Shown: piece after piece, positions 55,044 to 63,890 of the stretch
Layout: every line of letters starts with the position of its first letter
How positions within the stretch are numbered: position 1 is the first letter of the stretch
The notes under the pieces: model-generated
Databases searched by the model: none
Told to the model about the DNA's origin: nothing
Seen by the model: only the letters and a program-made list of their open reading frames with translations
Assembly: GCF_000382445.1 (NCBI RefSeq)
Contig: NZ_KB905472.1
Coordinates: 1,059,505-1,123,504 of the forward strand
From: Phocaeicola massiliensis B84634 = Timone 84634 = DSM 17679 = JCM 13223
Lineage (GTDB): Bacteria > Bacteroidota > Bacteroidia > Bacteroidales > Bacteroidaceae
Reading direction: 5' to 3'
Length of the DNA: 64,000 nt
Translations under genes and position numbers: made by a program

Positions 55044-56660
55044 ATGAATGAATTAAAGCTTCGTATAGAATCCCTGTTACAACAACTTAACGAACGTGTT
55101 TTCGAGAAAGAGCATGTGGTGGCACTCTCCCTGCTGTCGGCAGTGGCAGGAGAGAGTATCTTCCTGCTCGGCCCTCCGGGAGTTGCCAAGAGTATGGTGG
55201 CGCGCCGCCTGAAACTGGCTTTTCGGGATGCCTACGCTTTCGAGTATCTCATGTCCCGTTTTAGTACGCCCGATGAAATATTCGGGCCGGTATCCATCTC
55301 CAAACTGAAGGATGCGGATACCTACGAACGCATTGTCGATGGTTATCTGCCTTCGGCTACCATTGCCTTTCTGGATGAAATATGGAAAGCCGGACCTGCC
55401 ATTCAGAATGCTTTGCTGACCATTATCAATGAAAAGATTTATCGTAACGGACAGTTTTCTATTCGGGTTCCTCTGAAAGGTCTGATTGCAGCATCCAATG
55501 AACTTCCGGCACAAGGGCAGGGACTTGAAGCTCTATGGGACCGATTCCTGCTTCGTTGTCTGGTGGGAGGAATAGAAGATATGGGTGAGTTTGACCGCAT
55601 GATTTCGTCTACCGACGAAACGGAACCGGTGGTGGATGAACAACTTCAAATAACCGGTGAAGAATATGTCCGTTGGGAAAAGGAAATAGCTGCCATAAAG
55701 ATTCATTACTCCATTTTTGAAGTGATTCATGCACTGAAAGACGGCATTGAGCAATATAACCGGCAAGTGCAGAACGAGGGTGGTATTTCAGCTCCTCTCT
55801 ATGTGTCCGACCGTCGCTGGAAGAAGATGGTAAAGCTGCTCAAGACGTCCGCTTTCCTGAACGGTTCGGATACCATCCGCCTGTCGGACTGTACGCTTTT
55901 ATCTTATTGCTTGTGGAGCGAAACGGAGCATATGGAAGCCATTGAAGAAATGGTTGCCGCCGCCATACGGAAGAGTGCCGAGGGCTATCTGCTCAACATA
56001 AAGGGGCTGGAACAAGATATCGAGGAACTGAAAGACTGTCAATCTTCGGAACACAGTTTGCGCGAGCTTAATGATCCCGGCATTCAGGTGGTGGATACCT
56101 ATTACTATCAGGTGGAGGGAGTCCGCATGAGAGAGCGTTTGCTGATTTTTGCTTCCGATTACCGGCATCTTGACAAAACAGGGAAACTGTTCTATTTGCA
56201 CAAAGACAAGTACAAAGCAAATTGTTGTATTCTGAAAAAATATGATTCGGTGCTTCATGCCAAAGTTCCCCGTAGCAAGATATATACGTTGAAGCGGGGA
56301 ACTCGCTCCGTTTATATAAACAATTATGAATATCATCTGATGTGTTATGAGAACTGTCCGCCTCCGTCTCCCGAACCGGAGCCGGAAGACCTGGGCATGA
56401 AATACCGTTCGGTGACCGAAGCTTTGAAGAGAATGGAGAAAGACTGGAACGAGTTGCTTGCTGCCGAAACAGAGTATTACGAAAATCATCTTTTCCTGAG
56501 TGCAAGGCAACGCCTCCTGATGCGGAGGATGCTCACCTATCAAAAGAACAATATAGAACGATATAAGAACGAATTGAACGAAATGGCTGATGCGTACCGA
56601 AAAGAGAACCAGGAATATAAGGTTGAGAGACCTGAAGATGATTTATTCACAGGAGCTTAA
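55044..56660 (+). CDS. MoxR-type AAA+ ATPase, RavA-like
   Basis: The 538-residue AAA+ protein of the RavA branch of MoxR ATPases has Walker A at residues 43-50 (GPPGVAKS), FSTPDEIFGPVSISKLKD typical of RavA, Walker B TIAFLDEIWKAG and sensor 1 LIAASNELP. After the AAA module (about 1-290) come a helical region and a C-terminal part with beta strands (residues about 350-440) and a long charged helix. In E. coli, RavA and the VWA protein ViaA act together on respiratory complexes and aminoglycoside uptake. Its last 23 bp overlap the VWA gene, a sign of tight coupling. Confidence 0.88.
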   Translation: MNELKLRIESLLQQLNERVFEKEHVVALSLLSAVAGESIFLLGPPGVAKSMVARRLKLAFRDAYAFEYLMSRFSTPDEIFGPVSISKLKDADTYERIVDGYLPSATIAFLDEIWKAGPAIQNALLTIINEKIYRNGQFSIRVPLKGLIAASNELPAQGQGLEALWDRFLLRCLVGGIEDMGEFDRMISSTDETEPVVDEQLQITGEEYVRWEKEIAAIKIHYSIFEVIHALKDGIEQYNRQVQNEGGISAPLYVSDRRWKKMVKLLKTSAFLNGSDTIRLSDCTLLSYCLWSETEHMEAIEEMVAAAIRKSAEGYLLNIKGLEQDIEELKDCQSSEHSLRELNDPGIQVVDTYYYQVEGVRMRERLLIFASDYRHLDKTGKLFYLHKDKYKANCCILKKYDSVLHAKVPRSKIYTLKRGTRSVYINNYEYHLMCYENCPPPSPEPEPEDLGMKYRSVTEALKRMEKDWNELLAAETEYYENHLFLSARQRLLMRRMLTYQKNNIERYKNELNEMADAYRKENQEYKVERPEDDLFTGA

Positions 56661-57951
56661 AGACAGAACGTTTAAAGCATACGGGGATGATATCGGCAGC
56701 GGAGTGGTGCGCCGACACGAATTGGAGGAAAAAGTGCTTGCCTACTATCGCCGCACAACGCCTTCCCTGCAGGAATATTATTCGCGCTACACTCCCGAGT
56801 GGGATGCTTTTTATTCCTCGGAACACTTGCCGGACATGGCATTCCTGCAATTCCTGAAACAGATGCGCAGTGCATTCAAGAAGCGTTATGAGCTTTCCGA
56901 ACTCAATATTGATTACTATATCTCACGAATGGAAGGTTGCTCTCTGCTAAAAGGGGAAGCAACGCAGACAAAGGAGTTTTTCCTGGATAAATGGCATCAG
57001 TTGCTCACCCGCAAGGAGTACGACTATCAGTATATGCACATCGACAGCCTTTGCGAGAGTTTCGATCTGTTGGTAAAGAAACATGGGCAACAGTCGGGCA
57101 ATCATCTGCTCGGGTCGCGCATGGAGTGGCTGCTTCACAACTACCCGGATTTGTATCGCAAGATGCTCCCCTTTGAGCAAGTGATGAAACGCAATCCTGC
57201 CATCCGGCAACTGGCGCATCTTTTGGGGAGAAAGCACCGGGAACCATTGAAATATGATTCTCTTTCGGGAGTGGATAAGAAGATGCTGATTCGCCATTCT
57301 CCGCACAGCGATATAACGGGCGTCACTTTGGGCAATGACCTGAACAGTCTGTTGCCGATAGAATATTGTTATCTGGCGGACGATTCGCTGCGTGCCGTGT
57401 TCATGGAACGGTATGCCGAGAAGCGGTTGCAACTGTTTGATTATAAATCGAAAGAAGCAGACCCGGTGAAGAATGACAAGCAGAAAGTTTCGGGACAAGG
57501 GCCTTATATCATCTGTGTGGATACGTCCGGCTCCATGCAGGGCGACCGGGAAATCCTGTCCAAGTCTGCGATTCTTGCCATTGCTCAGTTGACGGAAAAG
57601 ACTCACCGCAAATGTTATGTCATCAACTTCTCCGATGAGGCTGTAGCTCTGTTGGTGGAAGATTTGTCGCGCGACATGCCCAAACTGGCCGAATTTCTCA
57701 ATAAATCCTTCAACGGAGGAACGGATGTAGAACCCGCCCTTCGCGAAGCGGCGCATATCATTAACGGAAACGATTTCAGAGAGTCGGATATTGTCCTGAT
57801 TTCAGACTTCGAGATGCCTCCGTTATCCAAAGATTTAAAAGAACAAATAAGAGTGATGAAACGTCGGAAGACTTCTTTTTTTGCACTCTCTTTTGGCAAT
57901 CAACCCGAAATGGAATATCTGAATCTTTGCGATAGATATTGGGAGATGTGA
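56638..57951 (+). CDS. VWA-domain protein, ViaA-like partner of RavA
   Basis: The 437-residue protein has a helical N-terminal part (about 1-280) and a C-terminal von Willebrand A domain (about 285-437) with complete MIDAS: DTSGSMQGDRE (D-x-S-x-S), NGGTDVEPAL (Thr) and ISDFEMPP (Asp). This layout fits ViaA (483 residues in E. coli). I start at 56638; the longer frame from 56590 would overlap the ATPase gene by 71 bp and adds 16 basic residues. Together with the upstream gene it forms a MoxR-VWA pair that probably remodels protein complexes. Confidence 0.85.
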   Translation: MIYSQELKDRTFKAYGDDIGSGVVRRHELEEKVLAYYRRTTPSLQEYYSRYTPEWDAFYSSEHLPDMAFLQFLKQMRSAFKKRYELSELNIDYYISRMEGCSLLKGEATQTKEFFLDKWHQLLTRKEYDYQYMHIDSLCESFDLLVKKHGQQSGNHLLGSRMEWLLHNYPDLYRKMLPFEQVMKRNPAIRQLAHLLGRKHREPLKYDSLSGVDKKMLIRHSPHSDITGVTLGNDLNSLLPIEYCYLADDSLRAVFMERYAEKRLQLFDYKSKEADPVKNDKQKVSGQGPYIICVDTSGSMQGDREILSKSAILAIAQLTEKTHRKCYVINFSDEAVALLVEDLSRDMPKLAEFLNKSFNGGTDVEPALREAAHIINGNDFRESDIVLISDFEMPPLSKDLKEQIRVMKRRKTSFFALSFGNQPEMEYLNLCDRYWEM

Positions 57952-58018
57952 CGGAGACGAAAAGAAAACCGCATTTTTTAATTCTGAGGTTCTTGAAAAA
58001 ACTCTTTCAGCTTTTTGC

Positions 58019-58078
58019 AAAACTCCACTGTCTTTTCGCAAAAGACTTAGAGGTTTTGCAAAAAGACAGTGGAGTTTT
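58019..58078. terminator. Long hairpin after the RavA/ViaA operon
   Basis: A perfect 18-bp stem, AAAACTCCACTGTCTTTT (58019-58036) with AAAAGACAGTGGAGTTTT (58061-58078), has a smaller GCAAAA/TTTTGC pair inside the loop. The A/T ends allow bidirectional termination. It sits 68 bp past the stop codon. Confidence 0.7.
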
Positions 58079-58166
58079 TCGGGAGTCCTTTTTCATGTTT
58101 TATTTTTCGCTTTTATCTCTTTATAAAACGGACTGCGGATTTGTGATGTGGGTTATAATTAAATAA

Positions 58167-58560
58167 TTGATTGTCAAAGAATTAATGATTTATTTGGGAC
58201 CACTGGGACCAGGGCCCGTCTTTATGAGATTCTGACCCCGGATTTCTGCTGATATGAATATATATATTGTTGTTTATCAGTATGTTCTTGATTTGTAAAA
58301 CGGACAAGCTCTTTTTATGGAATATGAATTATTATTACATGAATAATATCTGTTGGCAATGAGTTTGTTGTTTCGCTGAATAGGTGCTTGAATGATTTAT
58401 AATCTCATTGATTACAGTGCCGAATTTCATTTAATAGGCTTGTCCGCTTTATCGGTTTGATTATCAATTTATTAATGGTCTTTTATTGGGGCCGGATTCT
58501 CATAAAGGCGGGCCCTGGTCCAAGTGGTCCCAAATAAATTGTTAATCATTTGATAATCAA
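58167..58560. repeat. 394-bp near-palindromic element (MITE-like)
   Basis: The two ends form long inverted repeats of about 75 bp with few mismatches: left TTGATTGTCAAA (58167) through ATTTATTTGGGACCACT and GGACCAGGGCCCG to CCCCGG (about 58235); right is the complement, ending TTTGATAATCAA (58560). A further inner pair, AACGGACAAGC (about 58299) and GCTTGTCCG (about 58439), continues the symmetry. No ORF of note lies inside. It fills most of the 665-bp gap between the ViaA-like and phnW genes. Confidence 0.8.
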
Positions 58561-58616
58561 CTGTTTCACTCTTTTGGTATAGCGAGAAACAATTACCATT
58601 TTTATGCGAGAAGACT

Positions 58617-59708
58617 TTATGCCTTTATTGTGCTTTTTATGGCATCAATCAGTCGGCTGAAATCTTCAGGAAATACATCGCCGATATTTCCGATACGGAA
58701 TGTATCTGCCTGTGAAATTTTACCCGGATAAATCACGAATCCCTTTGTTTTCAGTTGCTTATAGAATTCTTTGAAATCAAATGCCGCATCGGGGTACAGG
58801 AAAGAAGTGATAATGGGAGATTGTATGGTGTCATCCAATAAGGTTTTGAAGCCCAGAGAGCGCATTCCTGCCACCAATACCTCGTGATTGCGGCAGTAGC
58901 GTTCGTGACGTGCCTGCACGCCGCCTTCGGCCTCTAATTCGTCCATGGCCTGTTTAAAAGCGCGTACCACGTGAGTGGGAGAGGTGAAGCGCCATTTGCC
59001 GTGTCCCTTCTCCATTGTTTCCCATTGGTCGTAAATGTCAAGAGAGAGGCTGCGTGATACGCCCTTGCAGTGTGCCAGTTCGGATTTGCGGGCTATGATG
59101 AAGCCGAATCCCGGTACACCCTGAATGCACTTGTTGGCGCTGCTGATCATAAAGTCGATACCCAGTTCCTCTACATCCAAGGGTACGCCTCCGAAGCTAC
59201 TCATTGCATCCACAATCAACTTCTTGCCGTGCATCTTTACCATGTGGGCAATCTCCTTCAACGGGTTCAGAATGCCGGTCGTTGTTTCGCAATGCACCAC
59301 TGCCACGTGTGTGATTTCTGCGTTATGTGCCAGGTAGTCGTCCACATATTCCACGGATACTTGTTCGGTTTCATCAAAAGCAAGCATGTCATAGTTCATG
59401 CCGTGGTATTCGGCAATGTTTCCCATACGGTCACCGTATGCGCCGTTGCTCAGAATGAGTAATTTGTGTTTCGGGGTGATGACGCTTCCCAATGTTGCTT
59501 CTACGCAGTAAGTACCGCTTCCCTGTAACAGAACGGCTGTGTATTCATCGGTTTTATGGGTAGCGAGTTTCACCAGTCCTTTGCGGATTTCTTCAACGAT
59601 GTGCACATTGTAATCCTCATCCCATGTGCACCAGTCGGTCATCATGGCTGTTTTTACTGTTTCTGATGTTGTTAAAGGGCCGGGAGTCAAAAGTAAATAT
59701 GGTCTCAT
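58617..59708 (-). CDS. phnW: 2-aminoethylphosphonate-pyruvate transaminase
   Basis: PhnW is a PLP enzyme that converts 2-aminoethylphosphonate and pyruvate to phosphonoacetaldehyde and alanine. The 363 residues start [19 protein letters not shown]; the PLP lysine is in [17 protein letters not shown], and [29 protein letters not shown] and [17 protein letters not shown] are typical of the family. Full length. It is the last gene of the phosphonate operon, 4 bp after phnX. Confidence 0.95.
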   Translation of the reverse strand: MRPYLLLTPGPLTTSETVKTAMMTDWCTWDEDYNVHIVEEIRKGLVKLATHKTDEYTAVLLQGSGTYCVEATLGSVITPKHKLLILSNGAYGDRMGNIAEYHGMNYDMLAFDETEQVSVEYVDDYLAHNAEITHVAVVHCETTTGILNPLKEIAHMVKMHGKKLIVDAMSSFGGVPLDVEELGIDFMISSANKCIQGVPGFGFIIARKSELAHCKGVSRSLSLDIYDQWETMEKGHGKWRFTSPTHVVRAFKQAMDELEAEGGVQARHERYCRNHEVLVAGMRSLGFKTLLDDTIQSPIITSFLYPDAAFDFKEFYKQLKTKGFVIYPGKISQADTFRIGNIGDVFPEDFSRLIDAIKSTIKA

Positions 59709-59712
59709 TGTG

Positions 59713-60477
59713 TTAGTTTATTTTATGGTTGATAATTTCAATAATTTCGGGGAGTTCGGCAATGCTGTTTACCACATAATGGGCACCTGCCATATACATG
59801 CGTTTTCTGACGGCAGCCATGCGTTTGTTCAGTTCATCTGATGGAAGTTTCTCGGTTTCTTCTTGGGTAAGCCCCATTTCGTTGCTGCCCAGAATGACAC
59901 CGACAGTCCATACGCCTGCATTCACTCCTTCTTTGATGTCGGCAATGGTATCCCCATATTTCACAACACTTGTTACGGAAGGTACATTCAAATCTGTCAT
60001 GTTTTTGTAAATCATAAAAGGCTGAGGACGTCCGGCAGGAAGACCGTCGGGGGTGACACAATTGTCTGTGGTATAACCTTTGGCGGCAGCTCCCGGCAGG
60101 ACCACATCCATCATGGCGCGTGTATAACCTGTGGTGGAGCCGATTTTAATGCCTGCCTTTTTCAGTTCGCCAATGGTTTCAATGACTCCGGGGATAGGAG
60201 TGGTATATTCCTGAAGAGAAGCGAAGAGATATTTCTCAAATTCACGGTTCATGGCAACCACATCTTCTTCCGTCCAAAGTCTGTTGTATAGTTTTTGGAA
60301 TTGCTCTGTCACTCCGGGCAACTTGAACAGTTCACGGATATGGTCTATTTTTGCCATTCCCATAGGGCGGCGTGCTTCTTCCATGGTTACAGTGATACCT
60401 ACTTCACCAAAGGCCTTCAAGAAGGCGGCAACAGGTGCAAAACATCCGTAATCGACTGCTGTTCCTGCCCAGTCCAT
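59713..60477 (-). CDS. phnX: Phosphonoacetaldehyde hydrolase
   Basis: PhnX cleaves the C-P bond of phosphonoacetaldehyde to acetaldehyde and phosphate. The 254-residue HAD-type enzyme has the nucleophile motif [10 protein letters not shown], the Schiff-base Lys in [11 protein letters not shown], and [17 protein letters not shown] near the end. The only ATG makes the catalytic Asp residue 2, so the usual first strand (about eight residues such as KIEAVIF) is missing. In-frame codons before this ATG read I-C-V-I and resemble that strand, preceded by a stop. Use of a rare start codon or a small sequence change are options. It starts 2 bp after the transporter stop. Confidence 0.9.
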   Translation of the reverse strand: MDWAGTAVDYGCFAPVAAFLKAFGEVGITVTMEEARRPMGMAKIDHIRELFKLPGVTEQFQKLYNRLWTEEDVVAMNREFEKYLFASLQEYTTPIPGVIETIGELKKAGIKIGSTTGYTRAMMDVVLPGAAAKGYTTDNCVTPDGLPAGRPQPFMIYKNMTDLNVPSVTSVVKYGDTIADIKEGVNAGVWTVGVILGSNEMGLTQEETEKLPSDELNKRMAAVRKRMYMAGAHYVVNSIAELPEIIEIINHKIN

Positions 60478-60479
60478 AA

Positions 60480-61838
60480 TTACACATATTCATTTCCTGT
60501 AGGAGTGGATTGGATTTGCGGGAAAGCATTCGTGGCGTTGTCCGTCGGGTGATAACATTCCGTGGGTAAGTTCTGTTTTTCCATTTTGTATCGTTGCATC
60601 AGATAGATTGCCGAACCGATGAATGCAATACCGGCAACGATGCCTACCCATCCCGAAAATTGGTTGTAGAATTGCATCCAGTCGATATTCGGGCTGCAAT
60701 ATTCTTTGAAAAGAAGCACACAAACCGTTCCTGTGTATCCGATAAAGTCGATGGATGCGATGAAAAATCCCACATTCCCTTTAATCTTGAAGCAGGCGAT
60801 AAACCGTTCGAAGAATAAGGTTTGAAAACTCAGGTAGACAATATACAGGCTCAAACTCTGTATAAAGAGCCAGTAAAGGGTGGGCAATTGCAGTGTGTCA
60901 TAATTGAATGCCAGATAACTGATGGTTACGGCTCCACCTATCACCATGGAAAGGAGCACTATCAGCACCCTGTAATTGCTGTTTATCAGTGACATCATGG
61001 CAAATATTCCCAGAATAATCAGTGTTACCATGCCGTCTACTTGTGCAAACAACCATGAAGAGATAGTGCTTACGTCAATAATGTTGACCAGAAAATCTTC
61101 CTTGATATCACGCAGGATGGTGATGAACAGATTGGCAAAAAACAACATTATCAGCAGGGGCATATAGCTTTTGAACAGTTGCCGGCGCTGTTCTCCGTTC
61201 AGTGCTACGCGTTCCGAACGCAGGGCGCGGTCTTCGTCAGTGGGGGATGGCAGTTTGTTGAGCGACCATCCCATCAGGACAAGTAGCGGAAAAGCCAGAC
61301 CGCCTATCAGGGCAGGCATCCAGAATTCTGTGACACCGAATGTGTTGATGACAAATAGCCCGAGTGATTTTGCCATTCCGGAACTCACAGCCATGCTTAC
61401 TCCCAGCAAACTAGCTAATATGTCGGTCACTTTGCGGCCCTCAATGAAACTGAAGATAACTCCCCACATACACCCCAGCGCCAGTCCGTTGAAGAACAAT
61501 GCAAATACATTGAAAGGAGTGGGGAGCAGTCCGAAAAAGACCAATGCAAGTTCGGCAAGAGCCACGGAGAATATCATGAATTTCAACCGGTTCTCCCGTT
61601 TCAATTCGGAGACAATTTTAATGGCAAAAAACTTAGAGATGAGGTAGCCGAAGATTTGCATGATAGTAGTGGCTACTTTGTAATCCATTCCGAAAAAGTC
61701 CATTCCGTCAAAAGTGGCAGCCGTAAAAGGTTTACGCAGTGCATATACCAATGAATAGGAAAGTAAGGCTGTTCCTCCTGCCCATAAGATAAACAGGAAA
61801 TTGGATATTGGTTTGTTCGTTTCGCTTTTTGCTTCCAT
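60480..61838 (-). CDS. MFS-like transporter (DUF5690 type), probably for 2-aminoethylphosphonate
   Basis: The 452-residue inner-membrane protein has about 12 hydrophobic helices (for example FLFILWAGGTALLSYSLVYA, FALFFNGLALGCMWGVIFSF, MPLLIMLFFANLFITILRDI) and resembles the DUF5690 group of the major facilitator superfamily. It is the first gene of an operon with phnX and phnW (2-4 bp gaps), which makes uptake of 2-aminoethylphosphonate or a related phosphonate the likely role. This is context-based inference; ABC-type phosphonate transporters are absent here. Confidence 0.8.
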   Translation of the reverse strand: MEAKSETNKPISNFLFILWAGGTALLSYSLVYALRKPFTAATFDGMDFFGMDYKVATTIMQIFGYLISKFFAIKIVSELKRENRLKFMIFSVALAELALVFFGLLPTPFNVFALFFNGLALGCMWGVIFSFIEGRKVTDILASLLGVSMAVSSGMAKSLGLFVINTFGVTEFWMPALIGGLAFPLLVLMGWSLNKLPSPTDEDRALRSERVALNGEQRRQLFKSYMPLLIMLFFANLFITILRDIKEDFLVNIIDVSTISSWLFAQVDGMVTLIILGIFAMMSLINSNYRVLIVLLSMVIGGAVTISYLAFNYDTLQLPTLYWLFIQSLSLYIVYLSFQTLFFERFIACFKIKGNVGFFIASIDFIGYTGTVCVLLFKEYCSPNIDWMQFYNQFSGWVGIVAGIAFIGSAIYLMQRYKMEKQNLPTECYHPTDNATNAFPQIQSTPTGNEYV

Positions 61839-61921
61839 TATTGTTTTACTTGTTTTTGCAAATTATGTTTTTATCATCGTAAAAGCGGAGTCTTGCGTCC
61901 CGTTCCGATGATTTCCGGCAG

Positions 61922-61952
61922 CAAAAGTATGCTCATCCGGTCGGAGAAAAAA
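61922..61952 (-). promoter_or_regulatory. Candidate promoter of the phosphonate operon
   Basis: On the minus strand, TACTTTTG (61922-61929) matches TAnnTTTG, and a T-rich TTTTT stretch (61947-61952) lies at about the -33 distance in place of TTTG. The operon starts 84 bp downstream. Confidence 0.45.
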
Positions 61953-62025
61953 TGAATATTTATGATTAATATTTTTCATATAGCGAGGAGTTGATGATGT
62001 AATATTAATGTAATGTGTATGTCAT

Positions 62026-62062
62026 TGTAAGTTCACACGGAAACTTGTATTTTGTAAGTTCA
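62026..62062. promoter_or_regulatory. Candidate operator: direct repeat of TGTAAGTTCA
   Basis: TGTAAGTTCA occurs at 62026-62035 and again at 62053-62062, 27 bp apart, between the divergent phosphonate operon and the HTH gene, just upstream of the latter's start. Two same-face sites fit binding by a dimeric regulator. Confidence 0.45.
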
Positions 62063-62080
62063 ATATAGAAGATAATATCC

Positions 62081-62959
62081 ATGGATGATTTAATAGAAAT
62101 TTATAGAAGAATAGAATACCTCCGTAATAACGGATTGAAAATGAAAGAAATAGCAGATTTTATCGATATGGCTCCCAGTGTGTTGTCTGCGCTTTATTCC
62201 AGTGTCCTGCCCACTTATGTAACCTCATTGAAACAAGGACATTCTGAAGAAAATTCATTGGATTTGGCTTTGGGACAGGTCAATAACATTTCAAAGAAAC
62301 GCTTGATGGGAAATTTGTCAAGCATCAAAGAATTGCTTTTCAGTCTGGAACCTGCCAATGGCGAGACAAAGGCGAATCCGTTTATGGAAATGATGACTGC
62401 CGAGATGCAGCGTTCTGTTCAGGAAGTTTATAATTATAGTGGCAGCTATTTGAGTTACAGTCTTTCTTCGTCATGCAACTGCCTGAAAGTGGAACCTTAC
62501 CTGATAGAGTCTTCCGAAGATAACACGTATGTGAAGGTGACTCACATGAGTGCTTATAACACGACTCACCGGGGGGTAGGGTTGTTTAATAACCATCAGA
62601 ACGGATATATTTTTTTCAACGAACGGGAAGCTCCCCAAATGGCTTTGTTCAGCATTTACCTGCAATTGCCCATGTATGATTTCCCTCCTTTTCTGAAAGG
62701 GTTATATCTCAGCCTGGATTATAACAGGAATCCGATATCACGCCGTATTCTCTTTGTAAAGCAAAGTGACAGTACGGACATGGAGGAGTTCCTGGAATTG
62801 AAAGGGGAGCTTGTGGCACTTGAAAACTTGACGGAGCTGCAAAAGAAATATTACGATTATACTTGTCGGGAGGGAGACTGTATCCGTACTTGCATGATAC
62901 CGTCTCCCCAACTGAATGAAAATGATTTGGAAATAGAAAAAAGGATTCTTGCTTTATGA
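62081..62959 (+). CDS. HTH protein, probable regulator of the phosphonate operon
   Basis: This 292-residue cytoplasmic protein is not one I can place in a named family. The N-terminal 60 residues look like a helix-turn-helix (LRNNGLKMKEIADFIDMAPS, then VLSALYSSVLPTYVTSLKQG). The C-terminal part (about 110-292) is a mixed alpha/beta domain with several Cys (SSSCNCLKVEP, DYTCREGDCIRTCMIP) and may be a sensor. It is divergent from the phosphonate operon across 242 bp with a repeated TGTAAGTTCA, the usual layout for a dedicated regulator. Role inferred from context. Confidence 0.65.
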   Translation: MDDLIEIYRRIEYLRNNGLKMKEIADFIDMAPSVLSALYSSVLPTYVTSLKQGHSEENSLDLALGQVNNISKKRLMGNLSSIKELLFSLEPANGETKANPFMEMMTAEMQRSVQEVYNYSGSYLSYSLSSSCNCLKVEPYLIESSEDNTYVKVTHMSAYNTTHRGVGLFNNHQNGYIFFNEREAPQMALFSIYLQLPMYDFPPFLKGLYLSLDYNRNPISRRILFVKQSDSTDMEEFLELKGELVALENLTELQKKYYDYTCREGDCIRTCMIPSPQLNENDLEIEKRILAL

Positions 62960-62972
62960 AATTTTCATATTC

Positions 62973-63839
62973 TTACTTCTTATTGTCCGGGTTAAACTGT
63001 CTGTCGTAATTCAGGAGGAATTTTACGAGTTCGGGATTACGGTGCGACCAACGGAAGTCGTCGGGTTTGTCGAGCGGACGGATGCTTTCCATATCTTCCG
63101 GTGTGAGGGCAAAGTCGAATACATCCAGATTTTGTTTCATACGTTCGGTGTGAGTACTCTTCGGAATGGCGATGATGCCGCGTTGTATCAAGTAACGCAG
63201 AGCCACCTGCTGCACTGTTTTATTGTATCGCTCAGCTAGAGCAGTCAGTACGGGATTGGTCAGAAGTTCGGGATTACCTTGCGCCAGCGGTGCCCAAGCC
63301 ATGATGTGTGTATCATAGAGATTCATTTCGGCTTCGGCCTCCCACTGCTGGCTGAACACATTCGTCTTTAACTGGTTCACGGCAGGTTTGATTTCGGCAT
63401 ATTCCGCCATATCCACAAAGCGGTCGGGGTAGAAGTTGGAAAGGCCGATGGCACGGACTTTTCCATCTTTTACGGCCTTCTCCATGGCCCGCCATGTTCC
63501 CGGGTAGTCGCTGAAAGGCTGATGGATGAGTAGCAAGTCGATGTAGTCGGTGTGCAGTTTACGGAGAGATTCATCAATGCTGCGGGCGGCGTTTGTCTCT
63601 CCGGCATTGCTTATCCATATTTTGGTGGTAAGAAAAAGTTCGTTACGGGGCACACCGCAGCGAGTGACGGCATTGCCCACACCCTCTTCATTATAGTAGG
63701 CCTGCGCCGTGTCTATCAGCCGATAACCAGTGCTGATGGCATCGAGCACGCAACGCTCACACTCTTCGGGAGATACTTGGAATACTCCGTATCCCAATAC
63801 CGGCATTTCGATGCCGTTGTTCAATTTGATAGTCTGCAT
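62973..63839 (-). CDS. Aldo/keto reductase
   Basis: The 288-residue NADPH-dependent aldo/keto reductase has the catalytic tetrad: Asp and Tyr in RLIDTAQAYYNEEGVG, Lys in ELFLTTKIW and His in DLLLIHQPF. The coenzyme region IPKSTHTERMKQNLDVFDF is typical. The closest general type is the 2,5-diketogluconate reductase/YvgN group. Substrate unknown. It converges on the HTH gene and is followed upstream by a second reductase, so the two form a tandem. Confidence 0.92.
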   Translation of the reverse strand: MQTIKLNNGIEMPVLGYGVFQVSPEECERCVLDAISTGYRLIDTAQAYYNEEGVGNAVTRCGVPRNELFLTTKIWISNAGETNAARSIDESLRKLHTDYIDLLLIHQPFSDYPGTWRAMEKAVKDGKVRAIGLSNFYPDRFVDMAEYAEIKPAVNQLKTNVFSQQWEAEAEMNLYDTHIMAWAPLAQGNPELLTNPVLTALAERYNKTVQQVALRYLIQRGIIAIPKSTHTERMKQNLDVFDFALTPEDMESIRPLDKPDDFRWSHRNPELVKFLLNYDRQFNPDNKK

Positions 63840-63890
63840 AAGATTCTGTTTTTAAGGGTTCATATTCTATTTTCTCTTTTCTTTCTAAAA

